64,000 nt of DNA from Nocardiopsis mwathae. GTDB lineage: Bacteria > Actinomycetota > Actinomycetes > Streptosporangiales > Streptosporangiaceae. Location: contig NZ_JACHDS010000001.1 in assembly GCF_014201195.1 (NCBI RefSeq), forward strand, positions 744,001-808,000, given 5' to 3'. This document shows, piece after piece, positions 9,001 through 17,586 of the stretch (its first letter is position 1; the number at the start of each line of letters is the position of its first letter). The notes beneath the pieces are model-generated. The model was given only the letters and a program-made list of their open reading frames with translations, did no database searches and was not told where the DNA came from. Both the position numbers and the translations under genes were made by a program.

Positions 9001-12000
9001 CCTCCGGCGCGCAGATCCGCCGGGGCAGCGAGGGCGATCTCCGCAGGCTGGTCGCGGACCTGGAGGAGCATGCCCTGGTCGGCGACACCGTCGTCGTCCA
9101 CCACCGGCCGGGCGCGGCCGCGTCGGCGCTGATACGGCAGCTGTGCGCGGCCGTGTCCGGGATGCGGGGCGCGCCCGTGCGCGACCTGGTGGTCCTGGAG
9201 CCCGCCGCCGGCGACGACCCGGGGGCGCGGGCCCGGCTCCTCCCGGAGGTGATCGGCTTGAATCGGGAGTACCCGCGACTGCGGGTCCGGCTGCTGGGAT
9301 GCGACACCCCGCTGGCCGCCCGGCAGGGCCCACGGGACTGGAGCCGGGCCCTGCGCAGGGAGCTGGAGGCCGAGGTGGACGACGCCCTCGCCGTCCGGTA
9401 CCGGGACGGGGGCCGGTACGTCCCCGCCATGGTGCCGCTGCCCGGCCGGCGCGGGCCGGCCGCCCCCGGCGGGCGGACGGCGGTCGTGTGCCCGGCCGAC
9501 GCGGTCGGGGACGTGCTCGCCGCCGCCGGCCCTGACCGCGCCGTCGACGTGCTGCCCTTCGCCCCCGGGGCGGAGGCGGACGGCCCGACGCCGGCCGGTG
9601 AGCACCGGCAGGGGCGGGCCGCCGTCGGGGCGCCCGTGCGGGGGCGCACGGGCGAGGACGTCGTGACGGGGCTGCTCTCCCGGCTCCGCGGCCTGACGGG
9701 GACCGACCGCCTCGTGCTCTGGGACACGTCCCTGCAGGACGCCGCCGCCGACGACGCCGACGCCGACGGCCCCGAGCCGCCGGCCCCGCGGACGCTGCTG
9801 CGCGGCCTGCGCGACGCCGGGAGCGAACTGGGGGTCCCGTTCGGCGTGGTGTCCCGCCTCGACCTCGACCGGTTCGCGTGGAACGCCGATATCACCGCCG
9901 CCTTCGCCGCGAACACGGAGGCCGACGCCGAGTCCGGGGACGTGCGGCTGTACGCGTTCGGGCCGCTCGACGCGGACCCGCCGGTGCTGGACCTGCTGCA
10001 CGGGATGGGCGAGTCCGGGGTGCGGACGGGCCACCACGGGACAGACCTGCTGGAGGCGGTAGCGGCGGGCAAGGAGGTCGGGGCCTCTGAGGAGTCCGGC
10101 GTGGTCGACAAGCGGAGCGCCGTCGCCGCCGTGATTGAGCGCGAGATGGCCGGACTGCTCGGTGTGGACGGTATCGACGTGCGCGCCGACCTGTTCGACG
10201 TCGGGCTCGACTCACTGAAGCTCATCCAGTTCACCAGCGCCCTGGAGCGGCACGGCTACACGGTCCTGGCCAGCGATGTGCACAGCCACCCGACCGTCGC
10301 CGAGCTGGCCGGCCTGCTCGCCCGGTCGGGCAAGCAGGTCAACCAGGAGTGCGACTCGCTGGAGAGCGCGGCGGCACTGCTCGGGGAGCGCTTGGACACC
10401 CGGTGCGCGCTGCACGGGATCACCGCCGGAGCCGACGAGGAGGAGTGGGTCGTCCTCTTCGTCGACGGCCTCCGCGAGGAGGACCGGACCTCGGTGGTCA
10501 GGCGGATCAACGAGCTGCGGCTGCCGCAGGCCTTCACCCCGCACTACATCCTGCCCGGATCGGCCGAGGAGCGGTTCCTGGCCGGACGGGACTTCGCCAC
10601 CCTGGAGCTCGGGGCAGACCCGACCTCCCAAGGGGGCGGGGCGGACCGGCTGTTCGCCGAGATCGACCGGCGCCAGGAGGACATGCGGCGCTCCATCCTG
10701 TCCCGGCCGGTGCGCTGGTCATATCCGATCAGCGGGACCCAGAAGCATTACTTCTCGCGCGGGGCGCGCCCGCAGCTGTACCTGGTGCAGTTCCGCGAGC
10801 TGATCGACGCCGACATGCTGGAGCGCGCGCTGGGCGACGTCGTCGGACGCCACGGCCTCATGCGCAGCGTCCTGGTCCGGTCCCTGGGCCAGTGGCGGTG
10901 GAAGGAGCACGAGCCCCCGACGGCGTTCGTGCTGCCCCGGATCGACCTCTCGCCGCTGCCGCTGCCGCGCCAGGAGGAGGTGCGGGCGGAGCTGGTCAAG
11001 CGGGAGTGGAACGTCGACCTTAAGACCGACACCATCATGTACCAGGCGGTCCTGGTCAAGTACAACGAGCGCAGCTACGACCTGGTCTGCCAGTTCGACC
11101 ACTCGATCTTCGACGGTGCCTCGGGCCAGGCCTTCCGCAGCGACCTGCTGAAGCGCTACCAGGAGCTGGCGGAGGGGACCGCCAAGGCGCTGCCCCGCGC
11201 CCGCAACTTCCGGCACCTGAAGGAGCAGACGGGCAAGGGGCCGGTGGGCATCGGCGCCGACGAGATCATCGAGAAGTTCGACCTGGACGCGTGGGGGCGG
11301 TACGGCAAGGAGATCATCGCGGCGTCGAAGCGCCGGGGCACCGGCCGGATGTGCGATGTCCGCTACACGGTCGACCTGCGGAGCCTGCAGAGCGGCGACG
11401 ATCAGGAGGTCGACCCGTTCTCCCTGGTCCTGTACCTGTACGCGCGCCTGGTGGCCCGCCTGCTCGGCGTCGACAAGGTCGCGCTCGACCTGGTCTTCAA
11501 CTCCCGCGTGTACGAGGACGTGGACTACTCCGGGGTGATGGGGATGGTGGCCGACGTCCTGCCCGTGGTGGTCTCCGGGGAGCAGGGGGTGCGCGACGAC
11601 CTGGAGGTCCTCATCCAGCAGAAGCTCCAGATGATGAACAGGTACAACGTCAACTTCTCGGACCTGGTCACGGGGCCGCTGACGGCGCTGAAGTACGGGA
11701 AGGTGCTCCAGACGACAAAGGCGGCCCGGGGGGCGGGGTTCCGGCCCTCCTGCATGGTCAACTTCGCCGGCAACACCGAGGCCGAGTACGACGCCATCTG
11801 GGACATGACCCTCGAACTGCTCACCGAGAACCAGGAGACGCTCGACTACGCCGACTGCTACTGCGTGTCCAAGGTCAGCGGGTCCCGGCAGGACATCGTG
11901 ATCCTGACGACCTGGGTCGAGGACTCCGCCGAAGTGGTCTCCATCCTTGACGAGGAGGTCGCCTACCTGGCGCGGCAGGCCGCCGGTACCGGGGGCGCGG

Positions 12001-12092
12001 ACTCCGAGGGCGCCGCTCCCGAGAACGCGGCCCCGGACGCGAATGCAGACGCGAACGCGGACATGAAAATCGACTCTGAAAGCCTCCGGTGA
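6051..12092 (+). CDS. Hybrid PKS, KS-AT-vestigial KR-ACP-C
   Basis: This 2013-aa protein extends the peptide with a ketide unit. The KS (about 10-440) has ACSSSL with Cys185, VEAHGTGT and KASIGHLD. The AT (about 540-860) has GHSTGE with Ser636, and HAYHS at the specificity position, which resembles malonyl-type HAFH. Residues about 910-1150 look like the non-catalytic half of a ketoreductase (ending in VRYRDGGRYVPAMVP). No TGGxGxLG cofactor motif or YxxxN follows, so ketoreduction is probably absent. The ACP has VGLDSLK with Ser1388. A C-like domain (about 1560-1980) follows, with ISGTQKHYF, RHGLMRS and DHSIFDG (His1684, Asp1688). No A, PCP or TE comes after it, so it must act on a partner in trans or in chain release. 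It overlaps the NRPS gene upstream and the thioesterase gene downstream. Confidence 0.93.
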   Translation: MADATGPDHAYTGLEVAVIGMAGRFPAAASVDDLWANLLDGVEGISRLGDDELREMGVSPRALAEETYVRAKGVFPGIEFFDSGFFDYTPADAAVLDPQVRALHEEVYHALEDAGYSADGRREAIGLFLGATNNMPWEVDTQRRFNEDAGSAFSGMQLNDKDFAATRIAHSLGLKGPALTLHSACSSSLVAIDAACRNVWTGSCQVALAGGSGLTLPHKNGYRYRPNMVHSPDGHCRAFDAAAEGTVEGNGAGVVALKPLEAALRDGDRIYAVIKGSAVNNDGTRKVGYTAPSIEGQAEVIRKAHRVAGVRPADISYVEAHGTGTALGDPVEIEALAKAFGPGEPDSCGVGSLKASIGHLDTAAGVASFIKACKTLEERTIPQSLHFETPNPGIRLDGTPFYIAGKQREMRRKRSASGGEIPLRAGVSAFGIGGTNAHLVLEEAPPPDLPAPDGRAHNTFVLSAASAEAIARMKRDFADHLAAHPNTDGADLAWTLQSRQRDLPYRYAVGFRDAGQLRERLEESLEAGDEPAHLPRNGRRDVHLLFSGAGSQHLRMGRGLYETEGAFRARVDECLAVTDAFDEPVVREVFFGETVAQEKQLNNIAVSPVLLFIVDYAMARTLLDWGVRPRGMIGHSTGELAAACVAGVFSLEDGIRLMLARGALIASTPEGAVTSVKASEDTIRPMLTEELSIAAVNAPEDCTVSGTAAAVAAFERKCTEQGITFTHVEAEHAYHSQYMEPILDRYREIAESVAFSPPEIPYVSNVTGTWVTPEQATDPGYYCEHIRRTVLFKAGVETVMERGDVLFVEVGPGKSLSSFVRGTARGTRTTAINMLRHPLEEVADGEHLATAVKKLWEAGVALDWTAFHRGRAPRKVRTPLYAFDRTEYPVDITEFQRLMSAEEGRPRPVAARRPAASGPAAAPPQALQPTWSRALLPDSGGSGRGRALLVFSDDPPRIRRTMDEVAYWTPIPVGFGGEYRFDGPSGAQIRRGSEGDLRRLVADLEEHALVGDTVVVHHRPGAAASALIRQLCAAVSGMRGAPVRDLVVLEPAAGDDPGARARLLPEVIGLNREYPRLRVRLLGCDTPLAARQGPRDWSRALRRELEAEVDDALAVRYRDGGRYVPAMVPLPGRRGPAAPGGRTAVVCPADAVGDVLAAAGPDRAVDVLPFAPGAEADGPTPAGEHRQGRAAVGAPVRGRTGEDVVTGLLSRLRGLTGTDRLVLWDTSLQDAAADDADADGPEPPAPRTLLRGLRDAGSELGVPFGVVSRLDLDRFAWNADITAAFAANTEADAESGDVRLYAFGPLDADPPVLDLLHGMGESGVRTGHHGTDLLEAVAAGKEVGASEESGVVDKRSAVAAVIEREMAGLLGVDGIDVRADLFDVGLDSLKLIQFTSALERHGYTVLASDVHSHPTVAELAGLLARSGKQVNQECDSLESAAALLGERLDTRCALHGITAGADEEEWVVLFVDGLREEDRTSVVRRINELRLPQAFTPHYILPGSAEERFLAGRDFATLELGADPTSQGGGADRLFAEIDRRQEDMRRSILSRPVRWSYPISGTQKHYFSRGARPQLYLVQFRELIDADMLERALGDVVGRHGLMRSVLVRSLGQWRWKEHEPPTAFVLPRIDLSPLPLPRQEEVRAELVKREWNVDLKTDTIMYQAVLVKYNERSYDLVCQFDHSIFDGASGQAFRSDLLKRYQELAEGTAKALPRARNFRHLKEQTGKGPVGIGADEIIEKFDLDAWGRYGKEIIAASKRRGTGRMCDVRYTVDLRSLQSGDDQEVDPFSLVLYLYARLVARLLGVDKVALDLVFNSRVYEDVDYSGVMGMVADVLPVVVSGEQGVRDDLEVLIQQKLQMMNRYNVNFSDLVTGPLTALKYGKVLQTTKAARGAGFRPSCMVNFAGNTEAEYDAIWDMTLELLTENQETLDYADCYCVSKVSGSRQDIVILTTWVEDSAEVVSILDEEVAYLARQAAGTGGADSEGAAPENAAPDANADANADMKIDSESLR

Positions 12093-12847
12093 TCCCTTTG
12101 GACAGCATCGCATTGGTCTGCTTCCCGCACGCGGGCGCGGGAAGGCTCTACTACAGCCCGTGGCGGAACGCGTTCAGCGGAATCGCGGACCTGCACGTCG
12201 CCCAATACCCCCTGCGCGAGCACCGGATGCACGTCCCGATGCCCGCGTCGGTCGGCGAGCTCGCCGAGGAGATCTTCGCCGAGTTCGAGGAGGTGTTCCG
12301 GGGGCAGTTCGCGGTCTGGGGCCACAGCATGGGCAGCGTGATCGGCTATGAGGTGGCCAAACTCTGCCAGGAGCGGTTGGGCAATCCGCCGCTGACGTTC
12401 TTCAGCTCCGGTTCCGCGGCGCCCTGCCGGGCCCGGTTCACCCGGGTCGGCGACCTGGACACGCCCGAGGGGTTCCGGGACGTCCTGCTGACCTACGGGG
12501 GAGTCGCTCAGCAGTACCTGCAGGACGCGGACTATATGAACTACTTCGCCCCGGTCATCGAGGCGGACCTGCGCCTGCTGGGGTCCTACCGGGACGATGC
12601 GCGCCTTCCGCTCCGGTGCCCGGTCGTGCTGATGCTGGGGCGCGGCGACACGGTGACCGCCGACCAGTGGGACTCCTACACCGAGCACGCCCTCGACGTC
12701 CACGAATACGAGGGCGGGCACTTCTTCCTGGACCGGCACCGTGCGTCGATGGCGTCGCTGATGGAGGCGAAACTCCAATTGGCCTGGCAGCTCAGGGGAG
12801 AGAACGGTCGCAGCCGTGCCGGCTCGCCCGGGGCAGACTCCCGCTGA
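12089..12847 (+). CDS. Type II thioesterase
   Basis: This 252-aa alpha/beta-hydrolase belongs to the stand-alone thioesterases that clear misprimed or stalled carrier domains in NRPS/PKS systems. It has FPHAGAG (oxyanion region), the nucleophile motif GHSMGS, an acidic residue in GRGDTVT and the terminal histidine in EGGHFFLD, about 20 residues from a typical C-terminus. The start is GTG at 12089, overlapping the PKS stop as GTGA, which suggests translational coupling. No thioesterase domain is fused to any synthetase in view, so this enzyme could also take part in product release, but proofreading is the usual role. Confidence 0.92.
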   Translation: MIPLDSIALVCFPHAGAGRLYYSPWRNAFSGIADLHVAQYPLREHRMHVPMPASVGELAEEIFAEFEEVFRGQFAVWGHSMGSVIGYEVAKLCQERLGNPPLTFFSSGSAAPCRARFTRVGDLDTPEGFRDVLLTYGGVAQQYLQDADYMNYFAPVIEADLRLLGSYRDDARLPLRCPVVLMLGRGDTVTADQWDSYTEHALDVHEYEGGHFFLDRHRASMASLMEAKLQLAWQLRGENGRSRAGSPGADSR

Positions 12848-12879
12848 GCGGCCGGCCGCAGGAACGGGAAGGAGAGAAA

Positions 12880-13621
12880 GTGGAGAACGCTCTCGCGGTC
12901 GAAGTGGGCGAGTGGCTGCTGTCGCGGACGGGGGGACCGGACGGCGCGCGGTCGTCCACGACGCTGATGGGGATGCGCTGGGACGTGCTGCCCGGCGTCT
13001 GGAAGCCCAATCCGGGAACCCGCCTGTTCACCCTCCTGGCTGCCCCTCGCCGACGGGCTCCGCTTCCTGGAGATCGGGTGCGCCGCTGGCGTCACTTGCG
13101 TGGCGGCCGCCCGGAGCGGGTGCGCGCGGGTGGTGGGGCTGGACGTGGTGCCCGCAGCGATCGAGAACACCAGGCGCAACGCGGCCCGGCACGGGGTGGC
13201 GGGCCGCGTCGAGGCGCTGACCAGCGACCTGTTCGCCGAACTGGAGGAGGGAGACGAGTTCGACCTCATCTGCTCGAACCCCCCGCTGGTCAGGGCGCCT
13301 GATTCGCGCCAGTGGGCCACGCAGGTCGAGCGGTCGGTCTTCGACCCCGGATTCGCGCTGCACCGGCGCTTCTTCGAGCAGGTACGGCCGCATCTGGCCG
13401 ACGGGGGGCGGATCTACATGCTGACCAGCCGGACGCTGGGCGACCCGGAGGGGCTGCGGAGCCTGGAGGCCGCCGCGGGCTTCACCGACCGGGTCCACCG
13501 CTCCGAGGCGGTCGGGATCCCCGCGGCGGCCATGGGGTCCCCACCGGCCGCCGTCGCCGCCGCCGACGAGCAGGGCATCGTCCACGTGGACTTCGCCATG
13601 TTCGAGTTCCGGCGGGACTGA
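12880..13621 (+). pseudogene. SAM-dependent methyltransferase with a single-base frameshift
   Basis: The GTG start at 12880 has a good ribosome site (AAGGAGAG). The first part reads in one frame up to NPGTRLFT. From about nt 13034 the conserved protein continues in the next frame as SWLPLADGLRFLEIGCAAG, then VVGLDVVPAAIENT, SDLF and the motif-IV-like SNPPL. One extra C in the CCC run at 13031-13033 explains the shift exactly; removing it gives a continuous protein of about 247 aa. The fold is a class I methyltransferase of the NPP-bearing type (N-methylation of protein or nucleic acid is known in this wider group). Its position after the thioesterase suggests a tailoring role. It may be a true pseudogene, a programmed shift, or a sequencing error. 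Confidence 0.8.
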
Positions 13622-13699
13622 CGCGCGCCCGGGGAGAGCGAGCAGGGGCTTTCGGTGGATCACGGCCGTCGCGCGGCGGTCCGTGGTCCGCCGGACGCC

Positions 13700-14422
13700 C
13701 TACTCGGGGGGCTCCGCCTCCGCCGAGCCGTCGTGGATCAGGCGCTGGACCTGCGCGACGGTGGGCAGCAGCGAGGTGTGGTCCGGCCGGTCCGCGGGGT
13801 CGGCCGGTGCGCGCAGGAGGCGCCGCATCCCCGCGCGCAGGAGAGAACCGTCGATCGAGGCCGCGCCGCTGAGCGCGAGGACGGAGACCCCCTGTTCGAG
13901 GGCGGCCATGAGCTGGGCGACCCCGTCGGCGGCGATCTCCTCGTCCGGTGCCCGGTGGCTGCCCGCGACGCGCTCATAGGCGTCGAGAAGCGTCTGGATC
14001 CGGGTGCGTAGGGCCGGAACGAGCGCCTCGTCCCGGGCTGCGGTGGTGATGAACTCCAGTGTCGCGAGTTCGAATCCGCGGACCAGTCTCTCCGCCTGGA
14101 TCCGGTCGCCGGCGATCTGCGGGGGGAGGGCGCCCCCGGCATTCTCGGCGGGGGCCAGCGGGTCCCACTGCTCACCGCGCAAAGTGCTCAGATTGTAGTC
14201 CAGCACGGCAAGGAACAGCTCGGACTTGCCGCCGAAGTTCGAGTAGACCGCCCCTTTGGAGAAACCAGCCGTATCGGCGATCTCCTCCAATGACGCACCG
14301 TGGTAACCGTCGCGGCTGAAGGTCATCAGCCCCGCTTCGATCAATGCGCTGCGCGTTTCCTGCTTCTGCTCGGCGCGAGTCCGTCGCTTTCGTCGTGCGG
14401 GCATCGGCCGATGGTGATTCAT
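13700..14422 (-). CDS. TetR-family transcriptional repressor
   Basis: This is a 240-aa protein. Residues about 20-65 form a clear TetR helix-turn-helix (RSALIEAGLMTFSRDGYHG, ASLEEIADTAGFSKGAVYSNF). The variable C-terminal domain would bind a ligand. An internal ATG six codons downstream is an equally good start. It is divergent from the ABC exporter operon that begins at 14783, the usual layout for a repressor controlling an efflux pump. It is convergent with the methyltransferase gene. The ligand is unknown; the compound made by the adjacent NRPS-PKS is a natural guess. Confidence 0.9.
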   Translation of the reverse strand: MNHHRPMPARRKRRTRAEQKQETRSALIEAGLMTFSRDGYHGASLEEIADTAGFSKGAVYSNFGGKSELFLAVLDYNLSTLRGEQWDPLAPAENAGGALPPQIAGDRIQAERLVRGFELATLEFITTAARDEALVPALRTRIQTLLDAYERVAGSHRAPDEEIAADGVAQLMAALEQGVSVLALSGAASIDGSLLRAGMRRLLRAPADPADRPDHTSLLPTVAQVQRLIHDGSAEAEPPE

Positions 14423-14683
14423 GGTCGCATTCTAGCCCGATTCGCCGTGACGCTTCGCGCAGTCGGACCGGGGCGCCCGGCGCCGGGCGGCTAAACGGGA
14501 GGCGCCGGACCGCGGACGGGCGGGCCCGGCGCCCCGGTGTCCCCAGCGCCCGCCGGGGCGACCTGGACGACCCCGCCGACCTCGCAGACCCGGTCGACAC
14601 GGGCGACCCGGGCGAGCGGAACCAGTGGAACGACCTGCCCGAACTCTGGACAGCCGCACCGCGGCACCGGGCCCCCGCCACCC

Positions 14684-14712
14684 TTGACGTTCTCACGGTA
14701 TGGAACTACTCT
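14684..14712 (+). promoter_or_regulatory. Candidate sigma70-type promoter for the ABC exporter operon
   Basis: TTGACG (14684-14689), a 17-nt spacer and TACTCT (14707-14712) lie about 70 nt before the ATPase start in an A+T-richer patch between the TetR gene and the exporter. The match to consensus is good at -35 and partial at -10. Identified by eye only. Confidence 0.4.
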
Positions 14713-14728
14713 CATAATTAAGATACCT

Positions 14729-14746
14729 ACGGAATCTAAAGTCCGT
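14729..14746. promoter_or_regulatory. Candidate TetR operator (inverted repeat)
   Basis: ACGGA, 8 nt, TCCGT forms an inverted repeat just downstream of the predicted -10 of the exporter promoter. The position suits repression by the divergent TetR protein. The arms are short, so this is suggestive only. The remainder of the 360-nt gap 14423-14782 shows no gene. Confidence 0.3.
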
Positions 14747-14782
14747 TGGTCTGGAATCCGTGCAGGAGCTACGGAGATCACG

Positions 14783-15766
14783 ATGAGTGACGCGATTCTT
14801 GAGATCGAAGGCTTGACGCGGCGGTTCGGAGCGGTGCTGGCGAACGACGCGGTCAGCCTGAAGGTGTGGCCCGGCGAGGTGGTCGGGCTGCTCGGGCACA
14901 ACGGAGCCGGCAAGACCACCCTGGTCTCGCAGGTGGTCGGGCTGCTCCGGCCCGACGGCGGGTCGATTCGGGTCGTGGGGGTCGACGCTGTCGCCCACCC
15001 CGCGACGGCGCGCCGCTGCGTGGCGCTACAGGCCCAGGCACAGGCCCCGCTGGACGGCCTGACACCGCGGGAGGCGATCGAGATCGCCGGGCGGCTCCGC
15101 GGCATGTCCCGCCCCGCCGTCCGGGAGGCCGCCGAGCTCATGGCCGATGAGCTGGACATCGGGGAGTGGTTCGGCCGGCGCGCTACCCCCGACGGCGGGG
15201 GGATCTCCGGCGGGGTGCGGCGCCTGACCGCGTTCGCGATGGCCGCCGTCGCACCGGTGCCGCTGGTCATCCTCGACGAACCTACCAACGACGTGGACGC
15301 GGCCCGCCGCAGGCGGCTGTGGGGCATGGTCCGCCGGCTCGCCGACCAGGGCACCGGGGTCCTCCTGGTCACCCACAACGTCGCCGAGGCCGAGCACGTG
15401 ATGGACAAGCTGGCGGTGCTCGACCGCGGCCGGGTGGTCGCGGCCGGGTCGCCCAGCAGGCTGCGCGGGGCCGAAGGGGGCGAACTGCGCCTCGACCTCT
15501 CCCTGCCGCCCGGCGCTCCGGACCCGTCCGAGCCGCTGGAGGCGCTGCCCATCCAGATCGTCCGCCGTGTCCAGACCGGGCGCCGGGTGCTGCTGAGCCT
15601 GGCTGCCGCCGACGCCGCGAACGCGGTCGCCTGGGCGACCGAGCTGCGCGCGGCCGACCGAATCGAGGGCTACACGCTCTCGCCCACCACGCTTGAGGAC
15701 GCCTACCTCGCCGCCACGGCCGACGCCGGTGCGGCGGCGACTGACGAGGAGCCCGCCCATGTCTGA
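14783..15766 (+). CDS. ABC transporter ATP-binding subunit (drug-exporter type)
   Basis: This is a 327-aa nucleotide-binding subunit. Walker A is GHNGAGKTT, the signature is a divergent ISGGVRR in place of LSGGQ, Walker B is LVILDEPTND, and the switch His lies in THNVAEAEHV. The C-terminal extension after about residue 230 is typical of the DrrA-like exporter ATPases. The ATG at 14783 was chosen because the protein aligns from MSDAILEIEGLTRRFG and an ACGGAG precedes it. The gene overlaps the permease by 8 nt. Together they likely form a two-gene exporter for self-protection or product efflux, under the divergent TetR regulator. Confidence 0.93.
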   Translation: MSDAILEIEGLTRRFGAVLANDAVSLKVWPGEVVGLLGHNGAGKTTLVSQVVGLLRPDGGSIRVVGVDAVAHPATARRCVALQAQAQAPLDGLTPREAIEIAGRLRGMSRPAVREAAELMADELDIGEWFGRRATPDGGGISGGVRRLTAFAMAAVAPVPLVILDEPTNDVDAARRRRLWGMVRRLADQGTGVLLVTHNVAEAEHVMDKLAVLDRGRVVAAGSPSRLRGAEGGELRLDLSLPPGAPDPSEPLEALPIQIVRRVQTGRRVLLSLAAADAANAVAWATELRAADRIEGYTLSPTTLEDAYLAATADAGAAATDEEPAHV

Positions 15767-16559
15767 GACGGCCGTGCGCGCACGCGAGGAGGAGCGGGCC
15801 CGGCCCGGGGTCCCCGACCGCGCCGCCCGGGGGACCACGGTCTGGATCCTGCTGCGGTGGACCATGGCCCAGACCGGGGCGATGCTGCCGCTGTTCCTCG
15901 TCGTCCAGGCGGCCATCGCGGGCGCCGTCGTCATCGGGTTCGGGCTCCTCATCCCGGACATCGACACGCCCACGGCGGAGCTGCTGTCCACCGGCGCGCC
16001 CACGATCCTGATCCTGGTCATCGGCCTGGTCCTGTGCCCGTGGGGCGTGGCCGGCGCCCGAACCAGCGGAACCCTCACCTACCAGCGAGCGCTCCCGGTC
16101 CCGCGCCCGCTGCTGCTGGTGTCCGACCTGGTCGTCTGGGTGGTCATCGCGCTGCCCAGCATCCCCGTGACGGTGCTGGTGGCCCACCTGCGCTACGGGA
16201 TCGACTACTCGTTCGACTGGCCGCTGCTGGCGGGGGTGTTCGTCCTCGCCACGGTCATGGCCGTCTCGGTGGGCTACGCGATCGCGGTGCTGCTGCCGCC
16301 GATGATGTCGCAGCTGGTCAGCCAGGTGATGGTGTTCTTCGTGATGCTTTTCTCGCCGATCACCTTCCCGAAGGACCAGCTCCCCGACTGGTTCCAGGCC
16401 GTCCACAACGTGCTCCCCTTCCAGGCCGCCGCGGACCTGCTGCGCGCCGGGCTGCTCTCGGACCGGTTCGAGGTGAGCGGCAAGGCCCTGGCGGTGCTCG
16501 CCGTGTGGTGCCTGGTGGGGCTGGCCGTAAGTGTCCGATCCATCATTCGACGTTCCTAG
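15759..16559 (+). CDS. ABC transporter permease (ABC-2 type)
   Basis: This 266-aa membrane protein has about six hydrophobic segments (for example MLPLFLVVQAAIAGAVVIG, TILILVIGLVLCPWGVAG, LLLVSDLVVWVVIALPSIP and MMSQLVSQVMVFFVMLFSP). LFSPITFPKDQLPDWFQAV followed by LPFQAAADLLR is characteristic of ABC-2 permeases near the C-terminus. The start at 15759 lies inside the 3' end of the ATPase gene, so the two are coupled. It should be the membrane half of the exporter encoded with 14783-15766. Confidence 0.9.
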   Translation: MSETAVRAREEERARPGVPDRAARGTTVWILLRWTMAQTGAMLPLFLVVQAAIAGAVVIGFGLLIPDIDTPTAELLSTGAPTILILVIGLVLCPWGVAGARTSGTLTYQRALPVPRPLLLVSDLVVWVVIALPSIPVTVLVAHLRYGIDYSFDWPLLAGVFVLATVMAVSVGYAIAVLLPPMMSQLVSQVMVFFVMLFSPITFPKDQLPDWFQAVHNVLPFQAAADLLRAGLLSDRFEVSGKALAVLAVWCLVGLAVSVRSIIRRS

Positions 16560-16569
16560 GAGTGCTTTC

Positions 16570-17586
16570 ATGAGTCGTTGGCTGGTACTGGGCGGCACCC
16601 ACTTCCTGTCGCGGGAGGTGGCGGCCGCCGCCGTGGCCCGCGGACACGAGGTGGTGTGCGCGGCCCGAGGTAAGTCCGGACCCGTCCCCGACGGGGCCCG
16701 GCTGGTGAAGGTGGACCGCGACGAGGACGGGGGACTGGCCCCGCTGCGCGGTGAGAGGTTCGACGCCGTGGTCGACACGGCCATCATCTCCTACCGGTGG
16801 GTGCGCGAGGCCCTCGCTGAGTTCGGGGACACGGCCGGACACTGGACCTTCGTGTCCACGATGAACGTCTACGCCGACCTGTCGCGCCGCGGCGAGGGCG
16901 TGGACACCCCCCTGCTGGAACCGCGCTACACGGACCCGGACGGGCCCGAGGACTTCGGCGCGTACGGGCCGATCAAGGTCGCCTCCGAGGGCGCGGTCGG
17001 CGAGGCGGTTGGCGACCGCGCGCTTGTGGTGCGGCCCGGCCTGGTCGCCGGGCCCGGCGACCCCTACGACCGGTTCGGCTACTGGCCGGCGCGGTTCGCC
17101 CGTGGCGGGCGGGTGCTGGTCCCCGACGCGCTCGACCAGCCGTTCCAGATGATCGACGTGCGCGACCTCGCCGAATGGATCGTGGCCTCCGGCGAGCGGG
17201 GGCTGACCGGCACCTTCGACGCGTCCGGTCCGCGTATGACACTGGGGACGGTGTTGGAGGAGGTGGCGGTCGCCGTCGGCGCGCTCGACTTGGAGCTCGT
17301 CGCGGCGTCACCGGGGGAGCTTGGCGAAGCGGAGGTGATGCCGTGGCAGGGGCCTCGTTCACTGCCGCTCTGGCTCCCTGAGAGCCACCACGGCGTGGTC
17401 GATCGGGACACCGGCCCGGCCCTGGCCGCAGGGCTGCGCGTTCGCCCGGTCGCCGAGACCGCCCTGGCCTGCCTGGAGTACGAACGCGAGCTCGGGACAG
17501 AGCGCGAACGCCAGGCCGGCCTGGCGGCGGATGAGGAGGCCGCACTGCTGGAGAAGTTGAGGTTCGCGGACGGGAACCGTGGTTGA
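16570..17586 (+). CDS. NAD-dependent epimerase/dehydratase-family protein
   Basis: This 338-aa extended/atypical SDR has a Rossmann fold that begins LVLGGTHFLSREVAAAAVARGH. A central SxnVYADLSRRGE segment and an AYGPIKVASE (Y-x-x-x-K) catalytic motif follow. The ATG at 16570 is preceded by AGGAGTG at about six nt; an upstream ATG lacks a site. It follows the permease by 10 nt, so it is probably co-transcribed with the exporter. Related actinobacterial proteins are annotated only as epimerase or reductase, and the substrate cannot be read from sequence. A tailoring role for the NRPS-PKS product is possible but unproven. Confidence 0.85.
   Translation: MSRWLVLGGTHFLSREVAAAAVARGHEVVCAARGKSGPVPDGARLVKVDRDEDGGLAPLRGERFDAVVDTAIISYRWVREALAEFGDTAGHWTFVSTMNVYADLSRRGEGVDTPLLEPRYTDPDGPEDFGAYGPIKVASEGAVGEAVGDRALVVRPGLVAGPGDPYDRFGYWPARFARGGRVLVPDALDQPFQMIDVRDLAEWIVASGERGLTGTFDASGPRMTLGTVLEEVAVAVGALDLELVAASPGELGEAEVMPWQGPRSLPLWLPESHHGVVDRDTGPALAAGLRVRPVAETALACLEYERELGTERERQAGLAADEEAALLEKLRFADGNRG

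Noticed and set aside
5874-10037. Very long minus-strand frame opposite the PKS
   Set aside because: It is the antisense shadow of a high-G+C PKS gene; its sequence is low-complexity Arg/Pro/Gly/Val without motifs and lacks a ribosome site.
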